In this document: one piece after another, positions 11,061-23,030 of the stretch
How the letters are laid out: every line of letters starts with the position of its first letter
How positions within the stretch are numbered: position 1 is the stretch's first letter
DNA from: Arion vulgaris
Taxonomy: Eukaryota > Mollusca > Gastropoda > Stylommatophora > Arionidae
DNA length: 64,000 nucleotides
Direction: 5' to 3'
NCBI GenBank assembly: GCA_020796225.1
Contig: CM036759.1
Location: 23,048,313 to 23,112,312, forward strand
The notes under the pieces: generated by a model
Seen by the model: the letters and a program-made list of their open reading frames with translations, nothing else
Databases searched by the model: none
What the model was told of the DNA's origin: nothing
Translations under genes and position numbers: made by a program

Positions 11061-12270
11061 GTAGATGGTGTTAATATTCCCAAATGTTATTCTAATATAG
11101 AATGCAAGAAAGTTGCCTGGTTAGAGCGCTATCTTCTCAATTGAGAGACTAGAACTGCTCCAGTAATAGATTTCGTACAGTCAATCAATATGAAATGTGG
11201 TACTTAGCTGGCAGATTGTGAGAATGAATAGTATCCAGTAAGTAGAATGTTCATCTTACATGCAAATAGTATAGCATGGTACTATGAAGGTTCTAGTACT
11301 TCCCTTCTGTACGGTATTGTATGCTTTGTGATTATTCTCGTCAAATAAATAAGAACAACATTTTAACTCATTTTGTACCTTGAATTTTATTGTGTTCTGA
11401 CCGTGACTGTTTTATGATACCGAAATTGTTGTTAAACATGGGGTCTGTGTTTGCGTTGTTTGTAGTAGGTATCACATTAATATATACTATCTAATATACT
11501 ATTTATATATACATTTGTTTTGTTAATTATAGCTAGGATACAAACTTTGAAGAGCTAGTACAATGCGACTAGAAAGTTCTCTATGTGAAAAGTCACTGGA
11601 ATGGCTAATGGTGTGATTAATGCAAATTTGTAGGCCACTATAATGGTTAATGGTGTGGGCTGAGTTAATATGCACAGCTATTACTTACAACCTACTTACA
11701 ATAAATAGAATAACATTCACTTATGTAGGTAGAATAAAAAAATATATACTATATATATACACATATACGCCTTACAATAAATAGAATAACATTCACTTAT
11801 GTAGGCAGAATAAAAAACTAGATACTATATATATACACATATACGCCTCACAATGTGCACATCCTTTCTGTTATGTATGCAATATGTTTTTTTTTAAATT
11901 TGAACATGGAATTTGATAAGAAATATCGGTTAATGTGGTTCTTTCAGGAAATTGCTAGATCATTGATCAGTGCCATGAATCTATGAATGTCCTCTACCTT
12001 ATATGGATATAGTGTTAAGAAATCAGCTGACAGGTATGGGAATTTTATACTAATCTAAAAAAGTGTTTGTCCACAATGTCGCCACAAAGTGAGGGGACTA
12101 ATCTTTTATTATTTTAGGCTTTAGGTTTTAGATAAAAAGTCCAAATTGTGTGCACATAAATTATCGAATTCTGGTAATCAAAATAATATTATGAAACATT
12201 ATTCTACGAGTGAATAATTTTTCGTTTATATTTATAGATAATATTAGAATATAATTTCAACTTAGTCAAA
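11061..12270. other. AT-rich sequence with a 76-bp tandem duplication
   Basis: Two copies of 'ttacaataaatagaataaca' plus flanking text lie at about 11696-11771 and 11772-11848. No gene is seen in the rest. Confidence 0.7.
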
Positions 12271-12275
12271 CGTAT

Positions 12276-12906
12276 TTAGTTCTTCAGTCTTGACGGTCAA
12301 TTACATATTTATTTGTTGGATATCAACAATATTTAGTTCTTCAGTCTTGACGGTCAACTACATATTTGTTTGTTGGATATCAACATTATTTAGTTCTTCA
12401 GTCTTGACGGTCAATTACATATTTGTTTATTGGATATCAACAATATTTAGTTCTTCCGTCTTGACGGTCAACTACATATTTGTTTGTTGGATATCAACAA
12501 TATTTAGTTCTTCCGTCTTGACGGTCAACTACATATTTGTTTGTTGGATATCAACAATATTTAGTTCTTCAGTCTTGACGGTCAACTACATATTTGTTTG
12601 TTGGATATCAACAATATTTAGTTCTTCCGTCTTGACGGTCAACTACATATTTATTTGTTGGATATCAACAATATTTAGTTCTTCCGTCTTGACGGTCAAC
12701 TACATATTTGTTTGTTGGATATCAACAATATTTAGTTCTTCCGTCTTGACCGTCAACTACATATTTGTTTGTTGGATATCAACAATATTTAGTTCTTCCG
12801 TCTTGACGGTCAACTACATATTTGTTTGTCGGATATCAACAATATTTAGTTCTTCAGTCTTGACGGTCAACTACATATTTATTTGTTGGATATCAACAAT
12901 ATTTAG
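12276..12906. repeat. 57-bp minisatellite with conserved palindrome
   Basis: About eleven copies of a 57-bp unit. Each carries TTGACGGTCAA, an 11-bp odd-centred palindrome. One copy (about 12746) has TTGACCGTCAA, which keeps the symmetry. The period is a multiple of 3, so the plus strand is open as 19-residue hydrophobic repeats (TVNYIFVCWISTIFSSSVL type). No start, splice or homology evidence supports a gene. Confidence 0.96.
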
Positions 12907-12967
12907 ATCCTTTCACATTTATTTTATTAGGAAGGGGCACAATAAGATTGTTGCCATTAGCAACAAT

Positions 12968-13926
12968 GTCCTAAGATGCTAATAGCAATCATGTCATAAG
13001 ATGTCACTAGCAATCATGTCGTAAGATGTCACTAGCAATCATGTCGTAAGATGTCACTAGCAATCATGTCGTAAGATATCACTAGCAATCATGTCGTAAG
13101 ATGTCACTAGCAAACATATCGTAAGATGTCACTAGCAATCATATCGTAAGATGTCACTAGCAATCATGTCGTAAGATATCACTAGCAATCATGTCGTAAG
13201 ATATCACTAGCAATCATGTCGTAAGATGTCACTAGCAATCATGTCGTAAGATGTCACTAGCAATCATGTCGTAAGATGTCACTAGCAATCATATCGTAAG
13301 ATGTCACTAGCAATCATATCGTAAGATGTCACTAGCAATCATATCGTAAGATGTCACTAGCAATCATGTCGTAAGATGTCACTAGCAATCATGTCGTAAG
13401 ATGTCACTAGCACTCATGTCCTAAGATGTCACTAGCAATCATGTCGTAAGATGTCACTAGCAATCATATCGTAAGATGTCACTAGCAATCATATCGTAAG
13501 ATGTCACTAGCAATCATGTCGTAAGATGTCACTAGCAATCATATCGTAAGATGTCACTAGCAATCATATCGTAAGATGTCACTAGCAATCATATCGTAAG
13601 ATGTCACTAGCAATCATGTCGTAAGATGTCACTAGCAATCATGTCGTAAGATGTCACTAGCAATCATGTCGTAAGATATCACTAGCAATCATGTCATAAG
13701 ATGTCACTAGCAATCATGTCGTAAGATGTCACTAGCAAACATATCGTAAGATGTCACTAGCAATCATGTCGTAAGATGTCACTAGCAAACATATCGTAAG
13801 ATGTCACTAGCAATCATATCGTAAGATGTCACTAGCAATCATGTCGTAAGATATCACTAGCAATCATATCGTAAGATGTCACTAGCACTCATGTCCTAAG
13901 ATGTCACTAGCAATCATGTTGTAAGA
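12968..13926. repeat. 25-bp minisatellite, about 38 copies
   Basis: Unit: atgtcgtaagatgtcactag then caatc. Main variants are atatc for atgtc, gatatc for gatgtc and caaac for caatc, recurring in runs. It begins about 60 bp after the 57-bp array. Confidence 0.97.
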
Positions 13927-14249
13927 AGCTACAAATAAGAGTTTAATATTGTGCTAGTATTATTTAAATTTAAAACAAAGAAACTTTAGAAACTAAATTA
14001 CTATCAAAGAAACAATTATTTAGGTAGAGCTTTTGACAAGAAGATAATGTAGTCACCAACACATGTTTCTGAGAATAAACTAAGATATATTCATTAAATA
14101 GTTTATTAAGAACAGAGTTTTCCAACTGATTAATGAAGAATATTTTTTTTTAATTCTTGAGAATAAGTTTTATTATATTAGACTCGAGTTGTTAGGAATA
14201 AGATATGGGATAGTTTTAAAAAAATTAGATTAAAAAATGGCAGAAATAG

Positions 14250-14850
14250 ATATTGGAAAGTTTACTTGTTCCATTAGAAGTACCAGAAATAGATATTGGA
14301 TAGTTTTTACGTTAGAAGTGTCAGAAATAGGTATGGGATAGATTTTACATTAGAAGTGTTAGAAATAGATATGGGAAAGTTTATTTGTTCCATTAGAAGT
14401 ACCAGAAATAGATAATGGACAGTTTTTACAATAGAAGTCTCAGAAATAGATATAGGAATGTTTATATTTTACATTAGAAGTGTCAGAAATAGATATAGGA
14501 AAGTTTAGATTTTACAATAGAAGTGTTAGAAATAGATATAGGAAAGTTTAGATTTTACAATAGAAGTGTCAGAAATAGATATGGACACATTTTCTTTTAC
14601 AAAAGAAGTGTCAGAAATAGATATGAGATAGATTTTACATTAGAAGTGTCAGAAATAGATATGAGATAGATTTTACATTAGAAGTGTCAGAAATGGATAT
14701 GAGATAGATTTTACAATAGAAGTGTCAGAAATAAATATGAGATAGATTTTACATTAGAAGTGTCAGAAATAGATATGAGATAGATTTTACAATAGAAGTG
14801 TCAGAAATAAATATGAGATAGATTTTACATTAGAAGTGTCAGAAATATGT
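14250..14850. repeat. 38-bp minisatellite, degenerate at the left
   Basis: Regular units with period 38 (tagaagtgtcagaaatagat plus atgagatagattttacat) run from about 14600. Earlier units (14250-14600) are longer and more diverged, giving a gradient from old to young units. Confidence 0.92.
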
Positions 14851-17090
14851 CAAAATATGATTACATGATTATTGAAGTCAGGTGAAAATTGAACTGTCTC
14901 ACAGAAACACACAAATTAACTCATAAAATGTGTGAGGCTACATTTAAATTACTTTTAAATATGAAGAACAGGTACAATGAGATAAAACAAGTACACAAAT
15001 GTGTCTGTGTGAAAACAACACAAAATCGCACAGTACATTTTAAACATGTTTACGCTAAAAGCACCAATAATATTTCCAGTGTACGGGTAAAAACAGTCTG
15101 TTGTGTTTACTGTAAAAATAAAATATTAAAACGCATCATAAATTTTAATTAAAAAATTAACTAAAGAAACTAATTTGATAATTTTAAAAAAGCACACAGT
15201 TTCATAGATATCAAATTAGAAATAATATAGCAGTTTGCATGACACATTATAAAATAAAATTATGTTTATCATTTATTGCATCAATTTATTGCAAAATTAT
15301 TGTAAATATTGACACTTCATACAGATAACAGCTTTTAAAAATTAGCTATTTGATATCCGTATATATATATATATATATAGTTAAAAACAGTATAGTTCCT
15401 TTCGCTGAATATAAATTGCTTTAATATAAAAATGAACAAATTAAGTTATCAATGTCAGAATAAGTTTAATAAATGCATGACTTCATCAGATTAGAGAACA
15501 CTAAATTAGGAAATGATGATATTTATGATAATATAAATAACATCACAATATTGTGAAAATATTATTACATAATATATTTCGTGTTTACATTTTATTCTGT
15601 TTATTTTTTCTCGTAGACTTGTCGACTGAATAATTTGGAATAATATTTGTTCCCGTGATGTTTTTTACGAGTCTTTCTGCATGATTAATCCTGTAAACCA
15701 ATGTATACTACTTAAGAAACTTTTGAAACACAGAATATAACGTTACCAAATACGGTTTATTTCATACAGTCTAAGGTAATTACTTGTTAACTTTGATGCG
15801 TGAAACGAATTTATTTTTAGTTGAATAATATTTTTGTGTGTTAAATTTGCTCATTTTGCTAGAGGAAATTCAGCGCTTGAGTGATATCAAAAACTGCAAA
15901 TATCAATTGTCTGTATCCGAAACACACCTAGCAGAACAACGCTTGTGTGAGATTTCAAACAACATAACGGAAAATCATAAATGTTTGTAAAAACAACGAA
16001 TGAAAGATTTCAGATTCTTATGAGGTTACTGTCCGGAAACTCACTTAATTTTGCGTGCATCCAGTAACTGTCTCCATCGCAGGACACGGATGACAGAAAA
16101 GGCATGGTGTTGAAAGTGAGCGCTACAAGTCTCTCGTACACTCTTCGTCCATGCATGGAAAATTGACTTCAACGGAACGTACCTAGTTTTTTTTCTCTAT
16201 TATTATTAACAGCCTGCTAGAATTCTCGTCCTCTCTCTCGCTTCTCTGTCTTCCGTCACACCTCTACCTGCTCATATCGTCTGCTGCTTCTGCTCATTAG
16301 TTTTTCACCACTTGGCGTAAGATAAGTGCTTCTAGCTCTGCCCTCTAGGGGTGTGAAACTCAGTTAGTTCCACCCATGTCTTATGTTCTAGTTTACTCAA
16401 CTCTATTTTAACTCATTTTCCTGGAGGGATTTCAGAAAGTCATTTCCGCCTTTTTTTTCTTCTTGGCAGTTTCGTAGCTCTTGTGTTCTCTCACATTGGC
16501 TGTAACTTCAAAAACGGCGTGTCTCGTCATGTTCATCACCAATAAATCTTTCGCTGCAGACAAATAAGCCACTCCCACATTCTGCGATGCCAGGAAAAAA
16601 TGCAATTTCCTGTCGGCAAGCAAACAGTGCTAGATTATCACTGCCTTCCAATTCGTTGCAGTCAGTATGCGCTTTATTTCTGCTATCCCCGGGGACTTCT
16701 GACACCCAAAGATCTCAGTCTCTTCTTGCAAACGTCTCACAGCTTCTCCACTGACTCGTGGCGAAATAAGCGACATTAGAAGATAAAACAATGAGGTACT
16801 AAAGTGCAGCACGTCTACGGTTGATTGTAATAGTATGTTACATGCAAATAAAAAATTTAATACATCTTAAACACGTACCCCTTTTCTCTGTCTACCTCTA
16901 TATCTCTCTTCTCTCTCTGTCTGTCTCTATTTTAGTTGTGATTAATCAATCTCCCCTATTCACTATTCATCGTACGTTATTCTACATTGTTGCGTGTACC
17001 TCTTGTCCTCGTCAAGATAATGACTTCTATATTAACATTTATAACAATAATCTCACTATCATCATTAATACTCTTCACATCCTCAAAAAG
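14851..17090. other. Long unique AT-rich stretch
   Basis: No convincing gene. It includes an (AT)n tract at 15357-15380. Around 16050-16800 the base composition is more balanced, but no exon with splice-consistent phase was found. Confidence 0.5.
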
Positions 17091-17094
17091 CGTA

Positions 17095-17330
17095 CTCCAT
17101 GGATGTTGCAAAAGCGTACAACCTGAAAATGGAATCATCAAGAGGAAGAGGTAGACCAAGAAAAGGATGGGTTCATGAAGTTGCAAACATCTTAAAACTC
17201 CATAATACCACAGCATATCAAGCGGCCCTTGGGTGCACTATCTCGGAAACCGACCATCAGTTAAACCTGCTACGCCTAACGGCAAAAAACAGAGAGGGAC
17301 AAAGAAAAAAGAAATTCTCCAAACTAGAAA
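17095..17330 (+). mobile_element. LINE-a tail
   Basis: The forward frame from 17099 reads RGRGRPRKGWVHEVANIL, then a basic end (NREGQRKKKFSK). This is the GRPRKxW signature of LINE ORF2 tails. About 80 codons are open, without upstream reverse transcriptase. Confidence 0.6.
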
Positions 17331-17396
17331 ACACAAATATTTTCACAAACGATACATACGTTTAAAACTTCCTCCTAATTCTTACTAATTCTTCTA

Positions 17397-17637
17397 CAAA
17401 CGCTCCACATCGACCAGTTGCTAACCCCTGTTTGTCATTTGTATGTGATCTGAGCCTAAGAGCGATTTACGTTGTGCCAATTATGCGCCTACAAGTAGGC
17501 CAGCAATCCGATTTCTGCGATGCTTTTTTATTTACTAGGGCAGCTTTCCTAGGCCCCTACCTCAGTCGCCTCTTACGACTTGCTTTGTAGGTCTAAGTGT
17601 TACTATTCTGTGTTCCCCTTGCCAGCCCTGGCAACAA
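17397..17637 (+). mobile_element. Dispersed repeat R1, copy 1
   Basis: Begins 'cgctccacatcgaccag' and contains 'tttgtatgtgatctgagcct', 'gcctacaagtaggcca' and the core TCGCCTCTTACGA. It is shared with 31762-31998 (+), 55278-55532 (-), 56176-56416 (+) and the interrupted copy at 51634-53372. It is non-coding and its class is not determined; it could be a LINE 3' UTR or a SINE-like unit. Confidence 0.8.
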
Positions 17638-17689
17638 ACAGCCGTCTTACTTATAAATACTTAATACTAGTTCTGCAATTTCTGAACTC

Positions 17690-18115
17690 TTGCTCTTGAA
17701 GGTTGATTATTTCGCTCTACTGACAAGAAATACACCAACATTTCACTCACAAACAGTTCATTCCATACAGAGAAAATATGCACTAGACTGGAAGACAAAC
17801 ACTGGATATCATTATGGAAAAGACTTCCTCAAAGACCTAAGTAGAACAGACCAAGTCATTATATTTCGACTACGCATCGGACACTGCAGACTCAACAAAC
17901 ACTTATATAGACTAGGAATAAGTCACATAGCTCTCTGCCAGTGTCAGCAGGCGGCACAGACACCGGAGCATGTCCTGCAAGACTGTCCTCTCCTGGGGGA
18001 GCTGAGAAGCAGCATGTGGCCACATCCAGTCGACCTGAGAGCTAAGCTTTGGGGAAACCTGACAGACCTGAGGCTGACTGCCCAGTTTGTGGTCCACAGT
18101 AAATTAAGCGCATGA
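17690..18115 (+). mobile_element. Non-LTR element C-terminal domain
   Basis: An open frame of 141 codons. It contains QVIIFRLRIGHCRLNKHLYR, then LCQCQQAAQTPEHVLQDC, a C-x-C-x7-H-x4-C knuckle, then LRAKLWGNLTDLRLTAQF and a stop. This closely fits the extreme C terminus of RNase H-class non-LTR proteins. The 3' end 'cgctgaagaaaaagaagaa' also fits. It is one of the least decayed fragments here. A LINE-a tail on the other strand starts at once (18120-18340). Confidence 0.85.
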
Positions 18116-18119
18116 CCAG

Positions 18120-18340
18120 AGATCGCTGAAGAAAAAGAAGAATTCGTAGGAGTATCCCTTGCTTAACATCACTTTTATCACAGCCCGCCTGAAAATTCTC
18201 TGTCTCTAGCAAGTCTCCCGCCTCTTCCAGCATCATGTTCAAGTTTTCGTTGATGTCCTGCTGCCACCATCGTCGTGGTCGTCCTCTGCCTCGTACTTCT
18301 GAGACCATGTTTTCCTTTTGATTTTTCATTTTGCCTGCTT
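18120..18340 (-). mobile_element. LINE-a 3' tail, convergent with previous
   Basis: The minus frame reads EVRGRGRPRRWWQQDINENL, then NMMLEEAGDLLETENFQAG, matching GRPRRRW...LNMMAAEAGHLAYGREKF in 34050-34420. Confidence 0.75.
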
Positions 18341-18544
18341 ATGTAATACCATACATACGTGTCTTTGTCCTAGAATGCCAATATATTAAGTATCACAACA
18401 ACCACCCCTCGGTTTTCTCCAGATCTGATCCGCTCTGAACACCTCAGATTTGTAGGTTTCCGCCCATCGCCCGCTCTCTCCAAACCACTGTGATGTTAAA
18501 CGTAATAAATATATTTAAACATTTCATCTTCCAGGGCATGATAA

Positions 18545-19110
18545 TTAGTAGAAGTACACAATTATTACTTCACAAATAGTGCATACAATTATTACTTCAC
18601 AAACAGTGAATTACTTCACAAACAGTGCATACAATTATTACTTCACAAACAGTGAATTACTTCACAAACAGTGAATTACTTCACAAACAGTGAATTACTT
18701 CACAAACAGTGAATTACTTCACAAACAGTGAATTACTTCACAAACAGTGAATTACTTCACAAACAGTGAATTACTTCACAAACAGTGAATTACTTCACAA
18801 ACAGTGAATTACTTCACAAATAGTGCATACAATTATTACTTCACAAACAGTGAATTACTTCACAAACAGTGCATACAATTATTACTTCACAAACAGTTAA
18901 TACAATTATTACTTCACAAACAGTTAATACAATTATTACTTCACAAACAGTGCATACAATTATTACTTCACAAACAGTGCATACAATTATTACTTCACAA
19001 ACAGTGCATACAATTATTACTTCACAAACAAATTCCTTCAAATTATTACTTCACAAACAGTGCATACAATTATTACTTCACAAACAGTGAATACAATTAT
19101 TACTTCCCAG
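18545..19110. repeat. Two-unit minisatellite, 19 bp and 27 bp
   Basis: The short unit is gaattacttcacaaacagt (19 bp). The long unit carries 'gcatacaattatt' in place of 'gaatt' (27 bp). Short units form a central block (about 18650-18830) and long units cluster at both ends. The block design resembles the 32/52-bp array at 1147-3057. Confidence 0.95.
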
Positions 19111-19820
19111 TAAGTTTTTTAGTAGGTGTACATATTTAGTGTACAAAACAGTTCATAAATAAGTATTAAGTGTACATATTTATTAATATAAGGTGACAAA
19201 AAGAGACAAGAATAATATTCCTCTTAAAGTAGAGATACAATTTTAAAGTAAGAGGTAAATTAAAAGTACTAGAATCATTAAAATTTGAATATTCTTCATT
19301 GCTTGATAATATCAAAAACTCTGCAAGATGGGAATTAATAAATTATCTCATTCTAATAAAGATTTAAATCATCATCAGTGTGCTCGTCGCTCCCAAATGC
19401 ACATAGGGTAGAGAGAAAAAAACAACTTTCACTAATTAATGAGCAATTTTAGTTTTTTCTGTTCTGTTTTTCTGTTGTTTTTTGTGGTTTATTTTCACAG
19501 TGTGGGTACGACGCCCCTCCTCCTTCCTTACCTACTCTACCTAAACGTTTTTTACAACATGTGAAAGAAGAAACGAAAATCTAAAAGCTTCGTACTATTT
19601 TTTTTTTTAGAATCAAGTGTTAGTTTTAATAATATATGTCTAATGTACTATTGAAAAGTTAAAGTTTATATATGGCTTATAAAGGCAGTAATTTGGCAAG
19701 TATGTAACTGTTGCTACTTGTGAGTATGCGCTTGTTTCTCTTGCGTTTAAACTCATCTCTAAGTTTCTTTTCAAAAGCCTCTGTATAATCGTGTAACAAC
19801 AGCTCGATCATAAGCTAGGC
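19111..19820. other. Unique AT-rich sequence
   Basis: No gene or repeat recognised. Confidence 0.5.
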
Positions 19821-20675
19821 TCTCCCATTTGCTAAGACCGATAGAAAAGTCCTTCATTGAGGTATTGCTGATATACTTAGATTTGAGCAGTGGTTTGCCT
19901 TGAAGTCTCCCATTTGTTAAGACCGATAGAAAAGTCCTTCATTAAGGTATTGCTGATATACTTAGATTTGACCAGTGGTTTGCCTTGAAGTCTCCCATTT
20001 GTTAAGACCGATGGAAAAGTCCTTCATTAAGGTATTGCTGATATACTTAGATTTGACCAGTGGTTTGCCTTGAAGTCTCCCATTTGTTAAGACCGATAGA
20101 AAAGTCCTTCATTAAGGTATTGCTGATATACTTAGATTTGACCAGTGGTTTGCCTTGAAGTCTCCCATTTGTTAAGACCGATGGAAAAGTCCTTCATTAA
20201 GGTATTGCTGATATACTTAGATTTGAGCAGTGGTTTGCCTTGAAGTCTCCCATTTGCTAAGACCGATAGAAAAGTCCTTCATTGAGGCCTTGCTGATATA
20301 CTTAGATTTGACCAGTGGTTTGCCTTGAAGTCTCCCATTTGTTAAGACCGATGGAAAAGTCCTTCATTGAGGCCTTGCTGATATACTTAGATTTGAGCAG
20401 TGGTTTGCCTTGAAGTCTCCCATTTGTTAAGACCGATGGAAAAGTCCTTCATTAAGGTATTGCTGATATACTTAGATTTGACCAGTGGTTTGCCTTGAAG
20501 TCTCCCATTTGTTAAGACCGATGGAAAAGTCCTTCATTAAGGTATTGCTGATATACTTAGATTTGACCAGTGGTTTGCCTTGAAGTCTCCCATTTGCTAA
20601 GACCGATGGAAAAGTCCTTCATTAAGGTATTGCTGATATACTTAGATTTGAGCAGTGGTTTGCCTTGAAGTCTCG
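19821..20675. repeat. 85-bp minisatellite, ten copies
   Basis: Units run from 'tctcccatttgttaagaccg' to 'agtggtttgccttgaag' at exactly 85-bp spacing. Two-state sites (gcag/ccag, atagaaa/atggaaa, gtattg/ccttgc) shuffle between units, which suggests recombination within the array. Confidence 0.96.
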
Positions 20676-20879
20676 TCCCTTTCAAATGTTCAAAGAACAG
20701 CACCTGTTGAAATATGTGACTATTATTCATTCCTCTCACATTCGTCTTAGTCTTCTACTGCTGAGTATTCCCATGTTGGATGGCAAGTTAGCACGTTGCA
20801 ATACTTCAGAGTTGGTATATTTTATCATGCCACTTGAAGGTTCATAATCTTGCTGAAACAGCAAAGCTAACGTTTAGAG

Positions 20880-20960
20880 TTTCACTCAATCCATACCGTT
20901 AACCACTATAGTGGCGTAGATATCTGCGCCAATTCTGCCATTGGCCGCTATAGTGGTTTT
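20880..20960. other. Palindrome-rich segment beside TTAA
   Basis: TTAACCACTATAGTGGCG contains the perfect 12-bp palindrome CCACTATAGTGG. About 40 bp on, CCGCTATAGTGG repeats it. The text resembles the GC-rich subterminal region of the piggyBac-like element at 51738. It could be a detached transposon end, but no partner end was found. Confidence 0.35.
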
Positions 20961-21052
20961 TCAAATGAGGGAATTTACGCCGCTTGGTTGTAAACCTTTT
21001 AGAGTAGCTAAAATAGTACATGAAATACATATATATATTTTTTGCAATCATG

Positions 21053-21083
21053 TTATGTTATGTTATGTTATGTTATGTTATGC
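21053..21083. repeat. (TGTTA)n microsatellite
   Basis: Five to six consecutive TGTTA units. Confidence 0.95.
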
Positions 21084-21084
21084 G

Positions 21085-21480
21085 ATCGACGTCACGGCAC
21101 ATTGAGCATTCCCATGCGTGCTCTGTCCTCTGCTGCAGCAGCCATCCTAAAGTCCATATGCTCACCGTGCCCATGAGAAGTTGATTCTCTCTCTACCACG
21201 AAGATGACACTGTCTGGCAGTTCAAACTTAACTCCTAATTTTTGCACTTGTTCCAGTGTCTGAGACTTGCCCATATCACATAAATGAGAGCGTATCACAT
21301 TGATGACATCGACTTTATCCATACTTTTGCACGATTGAGCCGGGGCATTGTTTGCAAAAAAGTCAGCACGCTCGTTACAATGCACTCCAGCATGGCCCGA
21401 AGTGTGTACAGCCAAGTCATTTTCTTGAGATGTGATTTCCGAATGCTGTCCACCCAGTCCTTCAATCATATATTTTTGCA
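21085..21480 (-). mobile_element. LINE-b RNase H and tail
   Basis: The 129-codon minus frame includes SGHAGVHCNERADFFANNAP, the His/Asp end of a non-LTR RNase H (usual form P-x-H-x-G...N-x-x-A-D). In another frame the end reads EHAWECSMCRDVDR, the H-x-W-x-C-x2-C-x-D tail. A plus-strand relative is at 40540-40735. Confidence 0.78.
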
Positions 21481-21544
21481 TTCATCATCATGATGTGCCA
21501 TATCCGTTTGAGTAGGCGATTATTTTTCTCCACAAACGTATGTC

Positions 21545-21890
21545 ATTGGTTCTAACTATTAGTTAAGATGTTGACACTCTTCCATACCATGAAGCCAGAC
21601 TGTCCAGAAATTTCTGGCTTTCTCTGTCTCGTCTGCAGTTGATTTTACCGGTTGTCACCATGTGTTCTAAACCTCCCTTTCTCATTACTTGTCCGAAAAA
21701 TGATGACTATCCCTTTCTTATATTGATAATACGTTTTCTCTGTGACTCAATCTCTATGAACCCACCGACGCTAGTCTTTTTTATAATTTCATAACATTAT
21801 TAAACTTCGCCTGTAGATCCACATCTCTGTGGCCTCTAGAGATGTGACTGTTTGTTTAGTTATTATCCATAACTCACTTCTATATGTCAG
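21545..21890 (-). mobile_element. LINE-a fragment (thumb to tail)
   Basis: The minus strand reads VLLTYRSELWI near 21890 (usual xLYGSExWT), then FFGQVMRKGGLEHMVTTGKI and DSLASWYG. This is the order seen in jockey-like ORF2 ends. Stops and shifts interrupt it. Confidence 0.7.
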
Positions 21891-21891
21891 T

Positions 21892-22131
21892 AGAACCCCA
21901 GAGGAAGCAACGGAAGCGAAGAATATGATCAACAAATAAACAGTGTACAGGTATCAAGAGCTTCCGAAATAACAAATAGACAAACCTAGGATTCGAACCA
22001 CTTACCCTCATTTCTTACTACACTCATCGCTTAGTCTAGCAATACGAGCGTCCTTACGAACACAACCAGCGAGCAATTAGAAAAAAATGGCTCACTTAGG
22101 AGTATCTTTCTCAAATGTTTCGTTATAACTA
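21892..22131 (-). mobile_element. SINE-4 copy a (tRNA-derived)
   Basis: Minus strand: A-box-like 'attgctagactaagcgatg' and B box GGTTCGAATCC, tail 'agctcttgatacctgtacac'. It lies head to head with copies b and c. Confidence 0.82.
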
Positions 22132-22140
22132 GATAAAAAA

Positions 22141-22268
22141 ATGAGGGTAAGTGGTTCGAATCCTGTGTTTGTCCATTTGTTTTTTCGGAAGCTCTTAATA
22201 CCTGTACACTGTTTTTGTTGATGATATTCGTTACTTCGTTGCTTCCTCTGGGGTTCTTGCAAAAAACT
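22141..22268 (+). mobile_element. SINE-4 copy b, 5'-truncated
   Basis: Begins at 'atgagggtaagtggttcgaa' (B box) and keeps the 3' half to 'cttcctctggggttctt'. It is inverted relative to copy a. Confidence 0.82.
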
Positions 22269-22456
22269 CCTTGTTCTCATCTTATAATAAGTGTGAAGCT
22301 ACTTTGAATGATGTATACATGTTTGTTATATGTGTATACATGTGTGTATGTATGATATTGTCTCGTCTCAAATATATACAAGCACAATAAGCTTATAGCA
22401 TGTGTTTGTGCAAACACTGTTCGATCGAACCTTACTTGATTATTCTGTGTTTATTT

Positions 22457-22655
22457 GTAACGAAGCGTTTGAGAAAGACACTCCTCAGTGAACAATTTCT
22501 TTTAGAATGGCTCGCTGGTTGTGTTTTTTCGTAAGGACGCTCGTATTGCTAGGCTAGGCGATGGGTGTCGTAAGAAATGAGGGTAAGTGGTTCGAATCCT
22601 GTGTTTGTCTATTTGTTTTTTTGGAAGCTCTTAATACCTGTACACTGTTTATTTC
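22457..22655 (+). mobile_element. SINE-4 copy c
   Basis: Carries the upstream part ('cgtttgagaaagacactcct'), the tRNA-like head with GGTTCGAATCC, and the tail to 'cctgtacactgttta'. It can pair with copy a as a long fold-back. Confidence 0.82.
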
Positions 22656-22867
22656 TTGATCATATATGTCAGTATTAGTTCTAAGTAGCACTGAAGAACT
22701 CTCTATCTGACTTCAGTATTACTGCACTGCACGTTTTTTTAATGATTGTCCATCAACAGTAGTATTTTAGAATAAGAAGTGTATTCTATACGGTGGTTTC
22801 TAGTCATTCAAAAAGATAGTTCATCAGTTCTGTACATAGCCAAAATGATATAAGAGAAGTAAATCCT

Positions 22868-23030
22868 AGATAATACATACCTAGAGAGCACACACGTAGA
22901 TAATGCATATGTAGATAGCACACACGTAAATAATGCATAAGTAGATAGCACATACGTAGATATGTAGATAGTACTTACGTAGATAGCACACACGTAGATA
23001 ATACAAACGTAAATAATACATACACAAACT
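22868..23030. repeat. Degenerate GTAGATA repeat
   Basis: Irregular tandem units of 'cacacgtagataatgcatat' type, about 24 bp, with several variants. Confidence 0.8.

Noticed and set aside
12290..12982. 230-codon plus-strand open frame
   Set aside because: It is the 57-bp satellite, whose period is a multiple of three. The repeat is hydrophobic, with no gene context.
12968..13926. CRISPR-like regular array
   Set aside because: Units are contiguous, with no variable spacers, and the DNA is eukaryotic. The same holds for every other array here.
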